A DNA stretch of 64,000 nucleotides. It comes from JBAXXL01 sp038206725 (lineage in GTDB: Bacteria; Bacteroidota; Ignavibacteria; Kapaibacteriales; UBA2268). Shown here in pieces: positions 49,823 through 58,969 of the stretch (position 1 is its first letter; every line of letters starts with the position of its first letter). The notes under the pieces are model-generated. The model saw only the letters and a list, made by a program, of their open reading frames with translations. It had not been told where the DNA came from and searched no databases. The translations under genes were made by a program, and so were the position numbers. The DNA is taken from assembly GCA_038206725.1 (NCBI GenBank), contig JBBRAO010000002.1, forward strand, positions 1 through 64,000, read 5' to 3'.

Positions 49823-50476
49823 CTAATATTTTATTCTATAATCACTACCGGGTTTGCAAATGGAGTTCTCATCTTCTGCAATTAACTTGTTTAAGCGTGG
49901 CTGTAGAATCCATACTCCAATAGGGAAAAACCAAATCAGGAAGAATTCGCCTATATAGTCATCCATTCGAGCGACTCGTTGTAGCTCAGCAGTCTTAATT
50001 GTACGTGCTGTGAAATACATACAATAAAATGTACAAAATATAGTGAAGAAATGAATTGGAAACAGAAACATTGGGATAAATGCAAACCACGGTGTTACCA
50101 TATCGCCATTTTGTAAACCGCTGAATACGGAAAGCAACCATAAAATAGCGGATGAAAAAACAATCACATAAGCGTAAGGGAATATCAAGAAGAACTTGAA
50201 CATACCCGTTTTCATTTTTAAATCGGGTGGTATTTTATCTTGTAATTTAATTCCAACTGACCAATACCAACCAAAATGAATAAAAGCGATGATCAAAACG
50301 GCTATTGCAAAATAAATTGACATATTAGCGATACTTTGCAAATACGGAGTCGGATCCTGTCCTATGATTGTTATATTTTTAGCTAACGAATTAAACAAAA
50401 ATATACCAAAAATCAATGGAACGCCTACCCAAAGTGCAAATAATTGCCAATGCTTTAATTTTAAAAATCTATCCAT
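49823..50476 (-). CDS. membrane protein with four or five helices
   Basis: 217 residues with helices at about 12-30, 48-70, 93-117, 131-155 and possibly 175-190. Short loops and a hydrophilic tail. The arrangement resembles DUF4234-like or other bacterial membrane proteins; I cannot assign one. AGGAGC lies six bases before the ATG. It is 30 bases downstream of the PorE-like gene and probably in the same transcript. Confidence 0.65.
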   Translation of the reverse strand: MDRFLKLKHWQLFALWVGVPLIFGIFLFNSLAKNITIIGQDPTPYLQSIANMSIYFAIAVLIIAFIHFGWYWSVGIKLQDKIPPDLKMKTGMFKFFLIFPYAYVIVFSSAILWLLSVFSGLQNGDMVTPWFAFIPMFLFPIHFFTIFCTFYCMYFTARTIKTAELQRVARMDDYIGEFFLIWFFPIGVWILQPRLNKLIAEDENSICKPGSDYRIKY

Positions 50477-50506
50477 ATTTGCTCCTATATAATAATTTTA
50501 AATATC

Positions 50507-52201
50507 TTATTTTCCCATTACCTTACTTATCGTAACTCTTCGCAATCGCTGTCCCCAGATTTCTTCCGGTTCGTCGGGTTTTTGAGGTAAGGGATTACTT
50601 TCGCCCATAGATTTTGTTGTAATCAATTTGGCGGGAATACCGTTTTGAACTAATTGCGTTTTCACGAAATTTGCTCGTTTCAATCCCAATTGATAATTAT
50701 ATGAGGTAGAATTCAACGTATCGGTATAACCGGTTATTATTATCTCTTTAATAAAAGACACAGCTAAATTGATATCTCGTGTAGCGGCGGATATTTCGTT
50801 CTGCCAAGTTTTTGTAGTCAGATTACCGTTAGTATCCAAAACAAAATCATAAGGTTTATCGTAAACATCCAATGGAAAATTTATACGCAAGACAGCGATT
50901 TTGGGCAGATAAAACTTCTGCTCCACAAGATCGCGGATTTCATTTTTTGCGACATAGCTTTGCTCCATATCGTAAAAATAATCGTCCGAATGAGCGGATA
51001 CATTATAAGTAATTCCTTTCTTTAATCTCAAATTGAAATCACCCTTACGGTCGGTAACCAATTTAATCATTGTGTCGTTATTGAGCATAGTTATATTGAT
51101 GTTAGCGTTAGGAATCGCCGTTAGATCGGCTTTCGAATACACTTCGCCGAAATACGCGTAGTCTTTTGGCAAATTGATTTCAGGTTGTTCGACTATTTTT
51201 TTTGTTTCCTTGGGGGGCGTAATGACCTTCTTTGGCAGTTCGGCAATACTTCGACCATACTTCTTGGTCGGTATGCGGTAGAACATTTCGAAATCATTCC
51301 CGGTATTTCGAGCAAAATAAATCAAAGAATCTGTCTCGCCTGGTGAACTTGGGAATATTTCATTCGCCTCGGTGTTTATCTGCGGTCCCATATTCTCAGC
51401 TTTGCCAAATCGGACTTCATTTTTGTCGATGTACAAAGTTGAGATGAATAAATCCAAACAGCCCATTCCCGGGTGCCCCAGGGAAGCAAAAATAAGTTTG
51501 TTTCCACTTATATAAGGTGATTCATCGTCGCAAGGAGTGTTTATCTCCGAACCGCAGTTCACGGGTGTATTCCATTGACCAAGTTTATTCAATGTAGAGT
51601 ACCAAATATCAATTCCACCCTCACCACCGGCTCTATCCGAAGCAAAGAAGAGTATTTTCCCGTCATTAGTCAGTGCGGGATGGCTTTGCCATTCATATTT
51701 GATTTGCTTCAGATAATCCAGCGATTTAGTTTGAGCGATATAAGTTTCATTCAAACTATATTCAACCAAAGAGCTTTGTAAACTGTTTGTTTCGTTGGTG
51801 TTTTCGTCAGGTAATTGAGAATAGATTAGTTTATCGGATGTGGCGCTTGCCAATCCAAAATAATCAGCAGTGCTTTGCACCTTACCGGTAAGCGAGAATT
51901 TGTCAATATCTGTTTGTTTGGCATTAAAAATCAGGTGTTTGCCTTGCATCGCTTGAGTTATATAGACTTTGTTTCCCGAAAAGCTAATCTGGCAAATTTG
52001 TTCAGTGGGTAAATTATTCAATTGTTTGATTTCGAATTTTGAATAATCAAAATCGCCGGGGCTATAACGATAGGGTTTACATTCAGCTTGGGGAATAGTG
52101 CAATCGAGTGCTTTCTGCTTGGTGGGCGGATAAATGCAGGATTGAGTGAAAATTCCAAGCATAAGTATTATTATGGCGATTCTGATTTTGTGTTGGTTCA
52201 T
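50507..52201 (-). CDS. OmpA-family lipoprotein with PD40 propeller, PorE-like
   Basis: 564 residues. Lipoprotein signal ends GIFTQSC (Cys22). Domains in order: WD40/PD40-like propeller (about 35-300, with SHPALTNDGKILFFASDRAG and TPCDDESPYISGNKLIFAS), a carboxypeptidase-regulatory-like domain (about 345-430, YAYFGEVYSKADLTAIPNAN), and a C-terminal OmpA/MotB peptidoglycan-binding domain (about 450-564, TGYTDTLNSTSYNYQLGLKR). The T9SS protein PorE has TPR, WD40, CRD and OmpA parts in this order; here the TPR is missing. It probably links the outer membrane to peptidoglycan. The ATG overlaps the comEA stop. Confidence 0.75.
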   Translation of the reverse strand: MNQHKIRIAIIILMLGIFTQSCIYPPTKQKALDCTIPQAECKPYRYSPGDFDYSKFEIKQLNNLPTEQICQISFSGNKVYITQAMQGKHLIFNAKQTDIDKFSLTGKVQSTADYFGLASATSDKLIYSQLPDENTNETNSLQSSLVEYSLNETYIAQTKSLDYLKQIKYEWQSHPALTNDGKILFFASDRAGGEGGIDIWYSTLNKLGQWNTPVNCGSEINTPCDDESPYISGNKLIFASLGHPGMGCLDLFISTLYIDKNEVRFGKAENMGPQINTEANEIFPSSPGETDSLIYFARNTGNDFEMFYRIPTKKYGRSIAELPKKVITPPKETKKIVEQPEINLPKDYAYFGEVYSKADLTAIPNANINITMLNNDTMIKLVTDRKGDFNLRLKKGITYNVSAHSDDYFYDMEQSYVAKNEIRDLVEQKFYLPKIAVLRINFPLDVYDKPYDFVLDTNGNLTTKTWQNEISAATRDINLAVSFIKEIIITGYTDTLNSTSYNYQLGLKRANFVKTQLVQNGIPAKLITTKSMGESNPLPQKPDEPEEIWGQRLRRVTISKVMGK

Positions 52202-52695
52202 ATTTTAATAGATGCTCTCATCTTCTCGAATTTTTTAGGACCTATACCTTTGACATTCATAATATCCTCAATGCTTCGGAAAGGGTTTCCGGTACGGTAA
52301 TCAATAATTTTTTGAGCGGTTTTTTCACCTATACCCGGCAGGTTCATCAATTGAACTCGTGAGGCTGAATTTATATTAATAAATACACCTGCCGCTATTG
52401 TCTTTCTTTCTTTTTTAGGGAAAAGCTGTTCTTTTTTCACGAGAGTGTCGCCCACGCTAAGCTCTTCTATTGTGTTACCCTGAATGTCGGTTCCAACAAA
52501 AGTGGAGCGATCGGCTTTAACAACCGAGTCAATAACTTGATTGATTTTTTTATATTGATAATTATCAAGACTTTTCGAAACGCCAAAGTTTTGATTAATC
52601 ATACCTATACTTAGTCCTAAAAGTAATATCCCAATAATTGTCAGTTCACTTTTAGTAACTTTAAAAACCTTTTGGAAAAACAGTACAATCTTCAT
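52198..52695 (-). CDS. ComEA-like helix-hairpin-helix protein
   Basis: 165 residues: one N-terminal membrane helix (about 18-33), a variable linker, and a ComEA-type helix-hairpin-helix pair (about 107-165) with NINSASRVQLMNLPGIGEKT, AQKIIDYR and IMNVKGIGPKKFEKM. ComEA proteins bind DNA at the cell surface during uptake in competent bacteria. Other competence genes are not seen, so the role may differ. Overlaps the PorE-like gene by four bases (ATGA). Confidence 0.88.
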   Translation of the reverse strand: MKIVLFFQKVFKVTKSELTIIGILLLGLSIGMINQNFGVSKSLDNYQYKKINQVIDSVVKADRSTFVGTDIQGNTIEELSVGDTLVKKEQLFPKKERKTIAAGVFININSASRVQLMNLPGIGEKTAQKIIDYRTGNPFRSIEDIMNVKGIGPKKFEKMRASIKI

Positions 52696-52741
52696 TTTTC
52701 ATCTCTTGATAGTTTATGAACTTTGAATAAAAATTAATAAA

Positions 52742-53074
52742 TTATTTTTTTTTATTTTTCAGTGTATCACGCATAGATTTAAGCATATCATCAAGGGTTC
52801 GACAATCCTTGAACAGCGGACAATCACAACAGAATTCAAAACCTTGCTCGCTTGCGCAATTCCTTATAGCACAAGTTATGCAATGAGAAAATTTGGGCCC
52901 ATCCACCCTGCATCCGGTACAATTGACTTCTTCTATCGCAATATAGTCAATACCATATCTCTTTTGCCAAGTTTTAGCAGTTGCGGCTCTTAATGAATCA
53001 TCATCTGCAAGAGTAGCGCGAAAAGCACCGCATTCTTCACAATTTATGCCGCAAACAGCAATGTATTCGTTCAT
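52742..53074 (-). CDS. DUF3795 cysteine-rich protein (copy 1)
   Basis: 110 residues with the DUF3795 pattern: CGINCEECGAFRATLADDDS near the start, then VNCTGCRVDG, CITCAIRNCASE and CCDCPLFKDC. About 14 cysteines suggest zinc or an iron-sulfur cluster. No signal peptide, so cytosolic. Function unknown. It is the last of three tandem paralogues; AAGG precedes the ATG. It and copy 2 share over 60 per cent identity in the N-terminal 75 residues by eye. Confidence 0.85.
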   Translation of the reverse strand: MNEYIAVCGINCEECGAFRATLADDDSLRAATAKTWQKRYGIDYIAIEEVNCTGCRVDGPKFSHCITCAIRNCASEQGFEFCCDCPLFKDCRTLDDMLKSMRDTLKNKKK

Positions 53075-53097
53075 TTTTTTACCTTATTGGAAAATTA

Positions 53098-53433
53098 TTA
53101 CAATGTCTGTAAATTTACTAATGTTTGTGGCACCGCTGTATGAACTGGTGCAACTATTTGGCATACTAACAAATCAGCACAATCGCCGCAAGTTTCGTAA
53201 CCTTTACCTACCGCGCAAACCCTAATTTCACATTCATTACAATGTGAAAATTTGACACCATCCATTCTGCAACCGGTACAATTAATTGCTTCAATGGGTA
53301 GGTATGGTATGCCGTATTGTGTATGCCATACTTCGGCTGTCGCGGCTCTTAAAGCGTCGTCATCGGCTAATGTCGCCTTTCGGGCGTCGCATTCTTCGCA
53401 ATTTATACCGCAAACCGCTATTATTTTATTCAT
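53098..53433 (-). CDS. DUF3795 cysteine-rich protein (copy 2)
   Basis: 111 residues. Same pattern as its neighbours: CGINCEECDARKATLADDDA, INCTGCRMDGVKFSHC, CEIRVCAVGKGYETCGDC. The C terminus (about 93-111, VAPVHTAVPQTLVNLQTL) differs from copy 1 and has lost the last cysteine cluster. The order and 23-base gap to copy 1 point to tandem duplication. AAAGG precedes the ATG. Confidence 0.85.
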   Translation of the reverse strand: MNKIIAVCGINCEECDARKATLADDDALRAATAEVWHTQYGIPYLPIEAINCTGCRMDGVKFSHCNECEIRVCAVGKGYETCGDCADLLVCQIVAPVHTAVPQTLVNLQTL

Positions 53434-53472
53434 TTTATTACCTTTATAAACTCTAATAAAAATGGATATTAA

Positions 53473-53823
53473 TTAGTATTGATGAATCGTAGTAACAATC
53501 GTACAATTATTATAGGATATACATTCACCACAGGTGCGTAATCCTTTTTCCGATGCGCAGTTTTTTATTTCACATTTTTTATGAGGTTTCGCACCTCCAC
53601 AGCCCGATTTTTTTAATTCTTCCAGCTGTTCTTCAGTTATATTATCGTTATCCACTTTGCAACCTATACAATCCACGAAAGTCGGCAAAACGTAGGGTGC
53701 TTTGTTCAGATTTTGCAGTTTGTTTAATATTGCTCTTTTTAAATTTTCATCGTTTGTAAGGGTTGCGGTTCTTATATTACAGCTTAAGCAATTAAATCCG
53801 CAGTAACCTATCATATTATCCAT
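53473..53823 (-). CDS. DUF3795 cysteine-rich protein (copy 3)
   Basis: 116 residues and the most divergent of the three: YCGFNCLSCNIRTATLTNDE, FVDCIGCKVDNDN with an insert (ITEEQLEELKKSGCGGAKPH), then KNCASEKGLRTCGECISYNN. It is the upstream gene of the triplet, probably the older duplicate. All the paired cysteines of the family remain. The expressed triplet may form hetero-oligomers or simply reflect amplification. Confidence 0.85.
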   Translation of the reverse strand: MDNMIGYCGFNCLSCNIRTATLTNDENLKRAILNKLQNLNKAPYVLPTFVDCIGCKVDNDNITEEQLEELKKSGCGGAKPHKKCEIKNCASEKGLRTCGECISYNNCTIVTTIHQY

Positions 53824-54032
53824 AAATCCATCTCTTGCTATATTCCATATATTGAATGTAATAACCTTTCTCGCCTGCTTCTGGGTAATCTTATTCCTAA
53901 AAATTAAGATTAATGATTATTACTTCATAATTTCACAAGTGCAAATATAAAAGGAAATCATCAATAAATATAATTTTTCAAGCAATTTATTTAATTTATT
54001 TTAGCAATTTGAGCAATTATTTTTGTCTTTAT

Positions 54033-55685
54033 CTATTCGTAGTCGTATTGGGTACCAAAAACCTTCGGTTTTTTATAATCGTGCTTACCAAAGAAATTGA
54101 AATGCTGTTCATTCCCAAAGGTTATACTTCCAAAACCCTTTTCGTCAAAATTATATGCCGCGTCAATTCTGAAAGTGTGTTTCAAGGACGCGGATTTCGT
54201 AAAATGGAACCTTATGCCGGCACCCAAAGCATTATGCCACTGAGCTTTAGTAATTGCGATGGTTTCATTCCACACAGTACCTATATCCCAAAAAGCCACA
54301 CCTGCTAAATCAAAAACCCATAAACGCCAATCGGGAAACACCCTTAGTTCAACATTTGCAACAATTCTATTATCACCCGTTAAACCATTCAAGCGATACC
54401 CTCGCAAACCTGATTCGTTATCCAAAATTAGTTGATGATATTTATGCCAGTTCCAAACAGTTTGTTGTTGGAATCGTGCGCCCAAAACTAAGAGGTCACT
54501 GAATTGATAAAAGGCTAAACCCATTGCTTCTTCATAAGTATATTGAGCGGTTCCGCTTGCAAACGCGCTTGACCCTTGAACTCTGCCATAAAGGTATAAT
54601 CCATTTTTATAAGAAGACTGCTCCCCTTCACCGGCTACGTAGTACATTGTTTCACCTTTGCCGAACATCGGGAATAGATAACCTATGACAGCTTGACCAT
54701 ACCCACCGGTCGGTAAATCTTCCTTATGGTATTGATTGATCCGCGAAACTTGATGGAAATATCGAGTTACTGATGAAAACTGTAAAAGCACCTTAGCACC
54801 ATTGTCGTAGGCTTGTTCATAAGCTTTATCGGGGCGGACAACATCGCTATATTCGAATAAAGCCGATGCAAAAACCCTATCGGTCCGCATCCAGCCGCGT
54901 GAAAAGAATGCACTTGCTAAACGCTTGTGAAGGTATAGCTTGTCGTAATCATCACTATTGTTATATTTAAAATCATACCCATACATATTTTCTAAAAACA
55001 AACCGTAAGAAAATCTTGTATCTAAAGTTCTATACGGTTTTTCGAGATTGATAGAGTAATCAGTTCTAAATTGATGGTAGAGCATATAAAGATCTAAACC
55101 GAGCTCACTTCTGAATAGGCGTTTACTATTGAATTGAAAAATACCCTGCCAACCGATATTACTTTCGCTTCTGTGCAAAGCCTCCGCGTTGAGAAATGTA
55201 CCTGTTCCGAACAAATTTGTTTCTGTAAGCCGAGCTCCATATTGATAATTATCGCCGCCAACCCCAATAAGCGCTTCCGGATAAAACGACCAACGATCTT
55301 TAGTTGTTACATAAACATCATACAAAGTCGGTGTAACAGAGTCATATTGAATCTTAACGTCGGTGAACAGCTCGCTGGCGCGCAGATTTCTTTCGGTTTC
55401 GTCTATGAAACTTTCCTCAACGATCGAATCGCCGGTAAATAACAGCTCATCGCGAATTAGATATTCTTTCGTTAAAAAGTGCAGTTTATTGGCTAATTCA
55501 GAACCAAAGAACCAATCCTTATCCGTACGTTCAAATACCTGCTTCCTGTCAATATAAACATTACGTATTGGGATTTCAACAACATTAGTATCACCCGAAT
55601 AATCATTCAATTGCGCCGAAAGCTCCGGTTTTATTAAAAAAACAATAGCCAGAATTGTGAAAACGAAGATTATTTTTTTATTCAT
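54033..55685 (-). CDS. BamA/TamA-like outer-membrane protein (D15 family)
   Basis: 550 residues. Signal peptide (about 1-24), a short N-terminal region with one recognisable POTRA-like unit (about 80-155: LLFTGDSIVEESFIDETERN then LRASELFTDVKIQYDS), and a C-terminal barrel (about 165-550). The barrel carries the Omp85 loop signature GLRGYRLNGLTGDNRIVANV (about 425-445). Canonical BamA has five POTRAs, so this is a short Omp85-family member. Overlaps the preceding permease gene by eight bases, so it is the third gene of the adaptor/permease/barrel operon. Role likely envelope export or assembly at the outer membrane. Confidence 0.85.
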   Translation of the reverse strand: MNKKIIFVFTILAIVFLIKPELSAQLNDYSGDTNVVEIPIRNVYIDRKQVFERTDKDWFFGSELANKLHFLTKEYLIRDELLFTGDSIVEESFIDETERNLRASELFTDVKIQYDSVTPTLYDVYVTTKDRWSFYPEALIGVGGDNYQYGARLTETNLFGTGTFLNAEALHRSESNIGWQGIFQFNSKRLFRSELGLDLYMLYHQFRTDYSINLEKPYRTLDTRFSYGLFLENMYGYDFKYNNSDDYDKLYLHKRLASAFFSRGWMRTDRVFASALFEYSDVVRPDKAYEQAYDNGAKVLLQFSSVTRYFHQVSRINQYHKEDLPTGGYGQAVIGYLFPMFGKGETMYYVAGEGEQSSYKNGLYLYGRVQGSSAFASGTAQYTYEEAMGLAFYQFSDLLVLGARFQQQTVWNWHKYHQLILDNESGLRGYRLNGLTGDNRIVANVELRVFPDWRLWVFDLAGVAFWDIGTVWNETIAITKAQWHNALGAGIRFHFTKSASLKHTFRIDAAYNFDEKGFGSITFGNEQHFNFFGKHDYKKPKVFGTQYDYE

Positions 55686-57036
55686 ATCTTAATAAATCTA
55701 TTATTATTTGATTTGCGGCTTTACGAGCCGGTAAAATACCAAAAATTATTCCAACTGCGATGGAAACAAAAAATGCCAACAGCGGTGAACCGATTGTAAT
55801 AACGGTCTTTATTTCGGTTGCTAATTGAATAATGAAACTTCCGGCAATTCCGGCGATTATTCCAATAATACCACCAGCCAAACTTATTACAACAGCTTCA
55901 AAAAGAAATTGCTCTAATATGTCGTGTTTTTTTGCTCCAACAGCTTTGCGAATACCTATCTCTTTTGTGCGTTCCAATACCGAAGCCAGCATAATATTCA
56001 TAATGCCGATACCTCCGACAACCAACGAAATAGAAGCAATTACGGCAAGCACAATATTGAATATCCGTCGTGTTTCTTTTTCTTGTTGAAGAAGTAATTC
56101 CGGGACTACGACTTCAAAATCTTTCACCCCATTATGGCGTCGCTCCATTATCCTTTTTATAATAGGAGTTATTTTCATTACATCGCGGCTGTCTTTTACC
56201 CTAACTATCAACCTATCTAATTGGTTATTGTTTATTACTTCGGCAGTGCCATCTTCGAGAATGATAAAATTTCTGCCTCCACGTGCGCCGCCGATATCGC
56301 TTTTTGTAATAACGTCCCTATTAACGAAGCGTAAAAGCACTGTATTAATAGGTACATAGACATCGTTGTCGAAATCACGCAAATCTAAAGCCGTCAAACC
56401 GGATTCGGAAAATCCGCGATTGCGTGCCACACCTACCACTTTCAGCCAAATATCGCCGCATTTAAGTGTTTTATACATTGGATTATCCTTTGGAAATAAT
56501 CGCGCTCTAACTTTATCGCCGATTATACATACTGCCGCTGAATTCGTAAAATCCTGCTCAATAAATTGTCTCCCTTCGCTCATTTTTATACTATTCGCTT
56601 TGAGATAATCGGACGTTATGCCGCACGTAACAACTTTGTGAGTCAATGAATTTCTTAGTGCTGTGTTTTCGATTACAATTTCAGGACATATATAGTCCAC
56701 CATCGGTATAATCATTTTAATAGCATTAGCATCGTCAAGTGTCAAGCCCGGTGTGTATTTTTCAGTTTCTTTTGATTGTTCGGTGGTCGTCGTAGGAGCG
56801 GCTGATTCTTTTTCAGCCGCTTTTGGGTCAACAGTTTTAATAATGATGTTGTTCGTTCCTAAAATCGCCATTTTCTCCATTATTTCTTTTTCAGCCCCCT
56901 TACCAATCGCTAACATAGCAATTACCGAAGCTGTTCCGCAAATAATACCTAAAGAAGTGAGCAAAGAACGAAGTTTATTTTGCTTTAGCGCTTCTAAGGC
57001 AATTATAAAATTATAACTTATATTGGGTTTAATCAT
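55678..57036 (-). CDS. MacB-like ABC transporter permease (no ATPase domain)
   Basis: 452 residues: an N-terminal helix (about 17-45), a MacB-type periplasmic core (about 45-310), and an FtsX permease domain of three helices (about 330-350, 380-410, 415-440) with MNIMLASVLERTKEIGIRKA. The MacB family carries an ATPase domain N-terminal to the permease; this protein lacks it, and no ATPase gene is in the operon. A separate ATPase is therefore needed from elsewhere. An acidic/lysine-rich insert (about 72-93) is variable in the family. It overlaps its neighbours by eight bases on each side. Confidence 0.88.
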   Translation of the reverse strand: MIKPNISYNFIIALEALKQNKLRSLLTSLGIICGTASVIAMLAIGKGAEKEIMEKMAILGTNNIIIKTVDPKAAEKESAAPTTTTEQSKETEKYTPGLTLDDANAIKMIIPMVDYICPEIVIENTALRNSLTHKVVTCGITSDYLKANSIKMSEGRQFIEQDFTNSAAVCIIGDKVRARLFPKDNPMYKTLKCGDIWLKVVGVARNRGFSESGLTALDLRDFDNDVYVPINTVLLRFVNRDVITKSDIGGARGGRNFIILEDGTAEVINNNQLDRLIVRVKDSRDVMKITPIIKRIMERRHNGVKDFEVVVPELLLQQEKETRRIFNIVLAVIASISLVVGGIGIMNIMLASVLERTKEIGIRKAVGAKKHDILEQFLFEAVVISLAGGIIGIIAGIAGSFIIQLATEIKTVITIGSPLLAFFVSIAVGIIFGILPARKAANQIIIDLLRYE

Positions 57037-58324
57037 CGTTCTTACTTTTATTCAAGCGTTTAATAGCTAAATCATTTATATTTTCGGGCATTGATAGGTA
57101 AACATCGTTGTCTTTCTCTAAACCTTTGGTTATAACGCATTCATTTTCGTTGAAATCACCCAAAACAACCTCTTGACGAACCGCTCCGCCCCCTCTTTTC
57201 AAAATAATATAATTGAATTTCGTTTTCCCTTTTTCATAAGTATGCACACATTCGAGTGGAATGTAAAGGGCTTTTTTGATTTCTTTTATGAATATTTCGT
57301 TCGAAGTGGTCATAGTTGGTAATAAAGTGGTATCTTTTTCAGCGATTTTGATGACAGTTTCAAAAACTTTGGTTTTGGAATCTTTGCGTTGCTCGCCTAT
57401 ATTCGCAACGCTGACAACTTTCCCGTGGAGAACTTTATTGTTTATAGCGTCCAATTTAATAAGGACTTTCTGCCCTTTTTTTATTTTTTGTACGTCAATT
57501 TCGTTAACGTAGGTAATTGATTGCATTTTGGTTAAATCCGGCAACTGAGCTACCGCACCGCCCCAAGCCGAAACCGAAGAACCTTCCTTGCGTTTTTGAC
57601 CACCCCAATCTTTCGCATAAATAACCATTCCATTAGAAGGAGCTTTAATTGTAAAAGACTCGAATACACGCATAAACTGAGCCATATTATTCTGCTCTTT
57701 CGATAAGTCGGTTTTGACAATCGAAAGGTCGGTTATGGATTTTTTCACTTGTGTATTATAATTCTTTTTTGCCTGTTCATACGAACGTATCTCTCGGTCG
57801 TAGGCTAACTCGGCTTGCCTTTGGGTGGCAGGTGGTTCATACTTTGACTGCTCAACAACCAATTTTTTTTCTTCAACGCTGAATTTCAGATTTTCTACAT
57901 TATCGCGAGCTTGCGACAGGGTCATCGTTGTATCGAGTTGCTTTTGAAAATACTGAGTTTGGATTTTCTGAATATTGAGCTGAACTTCGCTCAATTTCTG
58001 GTTAATGCTGGTTTTGTCCAATGAAGCTACGAAATCTCCCGCTTTCACAACCTTACCTTCGGGCACAATAGATTCGATTTTCATTTCATAGATACCGATA
58101 GACATAGCCTCGCTGGGAGCGTCAATGTCAATTGAGCTTTCCGAGGCTAACTCACCTGTGTTTACCACGCTAACCACGAAACTGCCGAATTTTGGATTGA
58201 TAATAACAGAATCTGAATCGGAGCTTCGGAATACTATGAACAAAACAATAATTGCTAACAGCGATAGGGCGGAAATCCCTATTATCTTGTTTCTTTTCGT
58301 TAATTTAATTTTCATAAAAAACAT
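57029..58324 (-). CDS. HlyD/MacA-like membrane fusion (adaptor) protein
   Basis: 431 residues: a signal anchor helix (about 16-33), a lipoyl-like half (EIDAPSEAM-type), a long coiled coil (about 115-225), and a barrel domain with VVKAGDFVASLDKTSINQKL and KKGQKVLIKLDAI. It fits periplasmic adaptors of tripartite pumps, closest to MacA. First gene of the operon with the permease and the Omp85-family protein. There is no TolC-like partner; a short Omp85 protein stands in that place. ATG at 58324 or 58315; neither has a strong Shine-Dalgarno. Confidence 0.88.
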   Translation of the reverse strand: MFFMKIKLTKRNKIIGISALSLLAIIVLFIVFRSSDSDSVIINPKFGSFVVSVVNTGELASESSIDIDAPSEAMSIGIYEMKIESIVPEGKVVKAGDFVASLDKTSINQKLSEVQLNIQKIQTQYFQKQLDTTMTLSQARDNVENLKFSVEEKKLVVEQSKYEPPATQRQAELAYDREIRSYEQAKKNYNTQVKKSITDLSIVKTDLSKEQNNMAQFMRVFESFTIKAPSNGMVIYAKDWGGQKRKEGSSVSAWGGAVAQLPDLTKMQSITYVNEIDVQKIKKGQKVLIKLDAINNKVLHGKVVSVANIGEQRKDSKTKVFETVIKIAEKDTTLLPTMTTSNEIFIKEIKKALYIPLECVHTYEKGKTKFNYIILKRGGGAVRQEVVLGDFNENECVITKGLEKDNDVYLSMPENINDLAIKRLNKSKNDD

Positions 58325-58345
58325 TTATTTCTAATATATTACAAA

Positions 58346-58816
58346 TTATTTGTCTTCAATTTGGCAAACGGCATATACAGCCACACCTTCTCCGCGTCCG
58401 ATATAACCCATCTTTTCATTGGTCGTGGCTTTAATATTAACACGGTTAGTGGATAAACCGCAAAGCTTTGCGAGGTTTTCTTTGATTTCAATTTTATACG
58501 CCGCCAATTTCGGTTTTTCTAAAACTATTTCAGCATCTATATTAACAATATTAAGATTATACGTTGCGAGCAGGTCTAATGTTTTGCTTAAAAGTATAGT
58601 GCTGTCAATATTTTTATATTTAATATCGGTATCGGGAAAATGATCTCCTATATCGCCCAACCCGGCCGCACCCAAAAGGGCATCGATTATCGCGTGAATC
58701 AATATGTCACCATCGCTATGCGCTATGGTTCCAATTGATGAATCAATAGATACACCGCCCAAAATAAAACTCTCGCCATCGGCAAGGCGGTGAACATCGT
58801 ATCCAAAACCAACCAT
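58346..58816 (-). CDS. ispF: 2-C-methyl-D-erythritol 2,4-cyclodiphosphate synthase
   Basis: 156 residues, IspF of the non-mevalonate isoprenoid pathway. Zinc ligands D7 and H9 in GFGYDVHR; H33 in AHSDGDILIHAI; then GDIGDHFPDTD and the C-terminal TTNEKMGYIGRGEGVAVYA. Length normal. The presence of the gene indicates the MEP pathway. It lies 21 bases before the adaptor gene and may be co-transcribed with it. ispD is not adjacent. Confidence 0.97.
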   Translation of the reverse strand: MVGFGYDVHRLADGESFILGGVSIDSSIGTIAHSDGDILIHAIIDALLGAAGLGDIGDHFPDTDIKYKNIDSTILLSKTLDLLATYNLNIVNIDAEIVLEKPKLAAYKIEIKENLAKLCGLSTNRVNIKATTNEKMGYIGRGEGVAVYAVCQIEDK

Positions 58817-58969
58817 TTTATTATCTTTATAATATTAAATAACTTGAGACGTAAAAAATTATATACTATTTTAGCTGACGGATTATTTTTATGTATATTA
58901 AAAAAAAATAATAATTTACGCTGAACGTCTCTAGCTTTACTTTGTAAACAATTGAGCGATGTTATAAAT

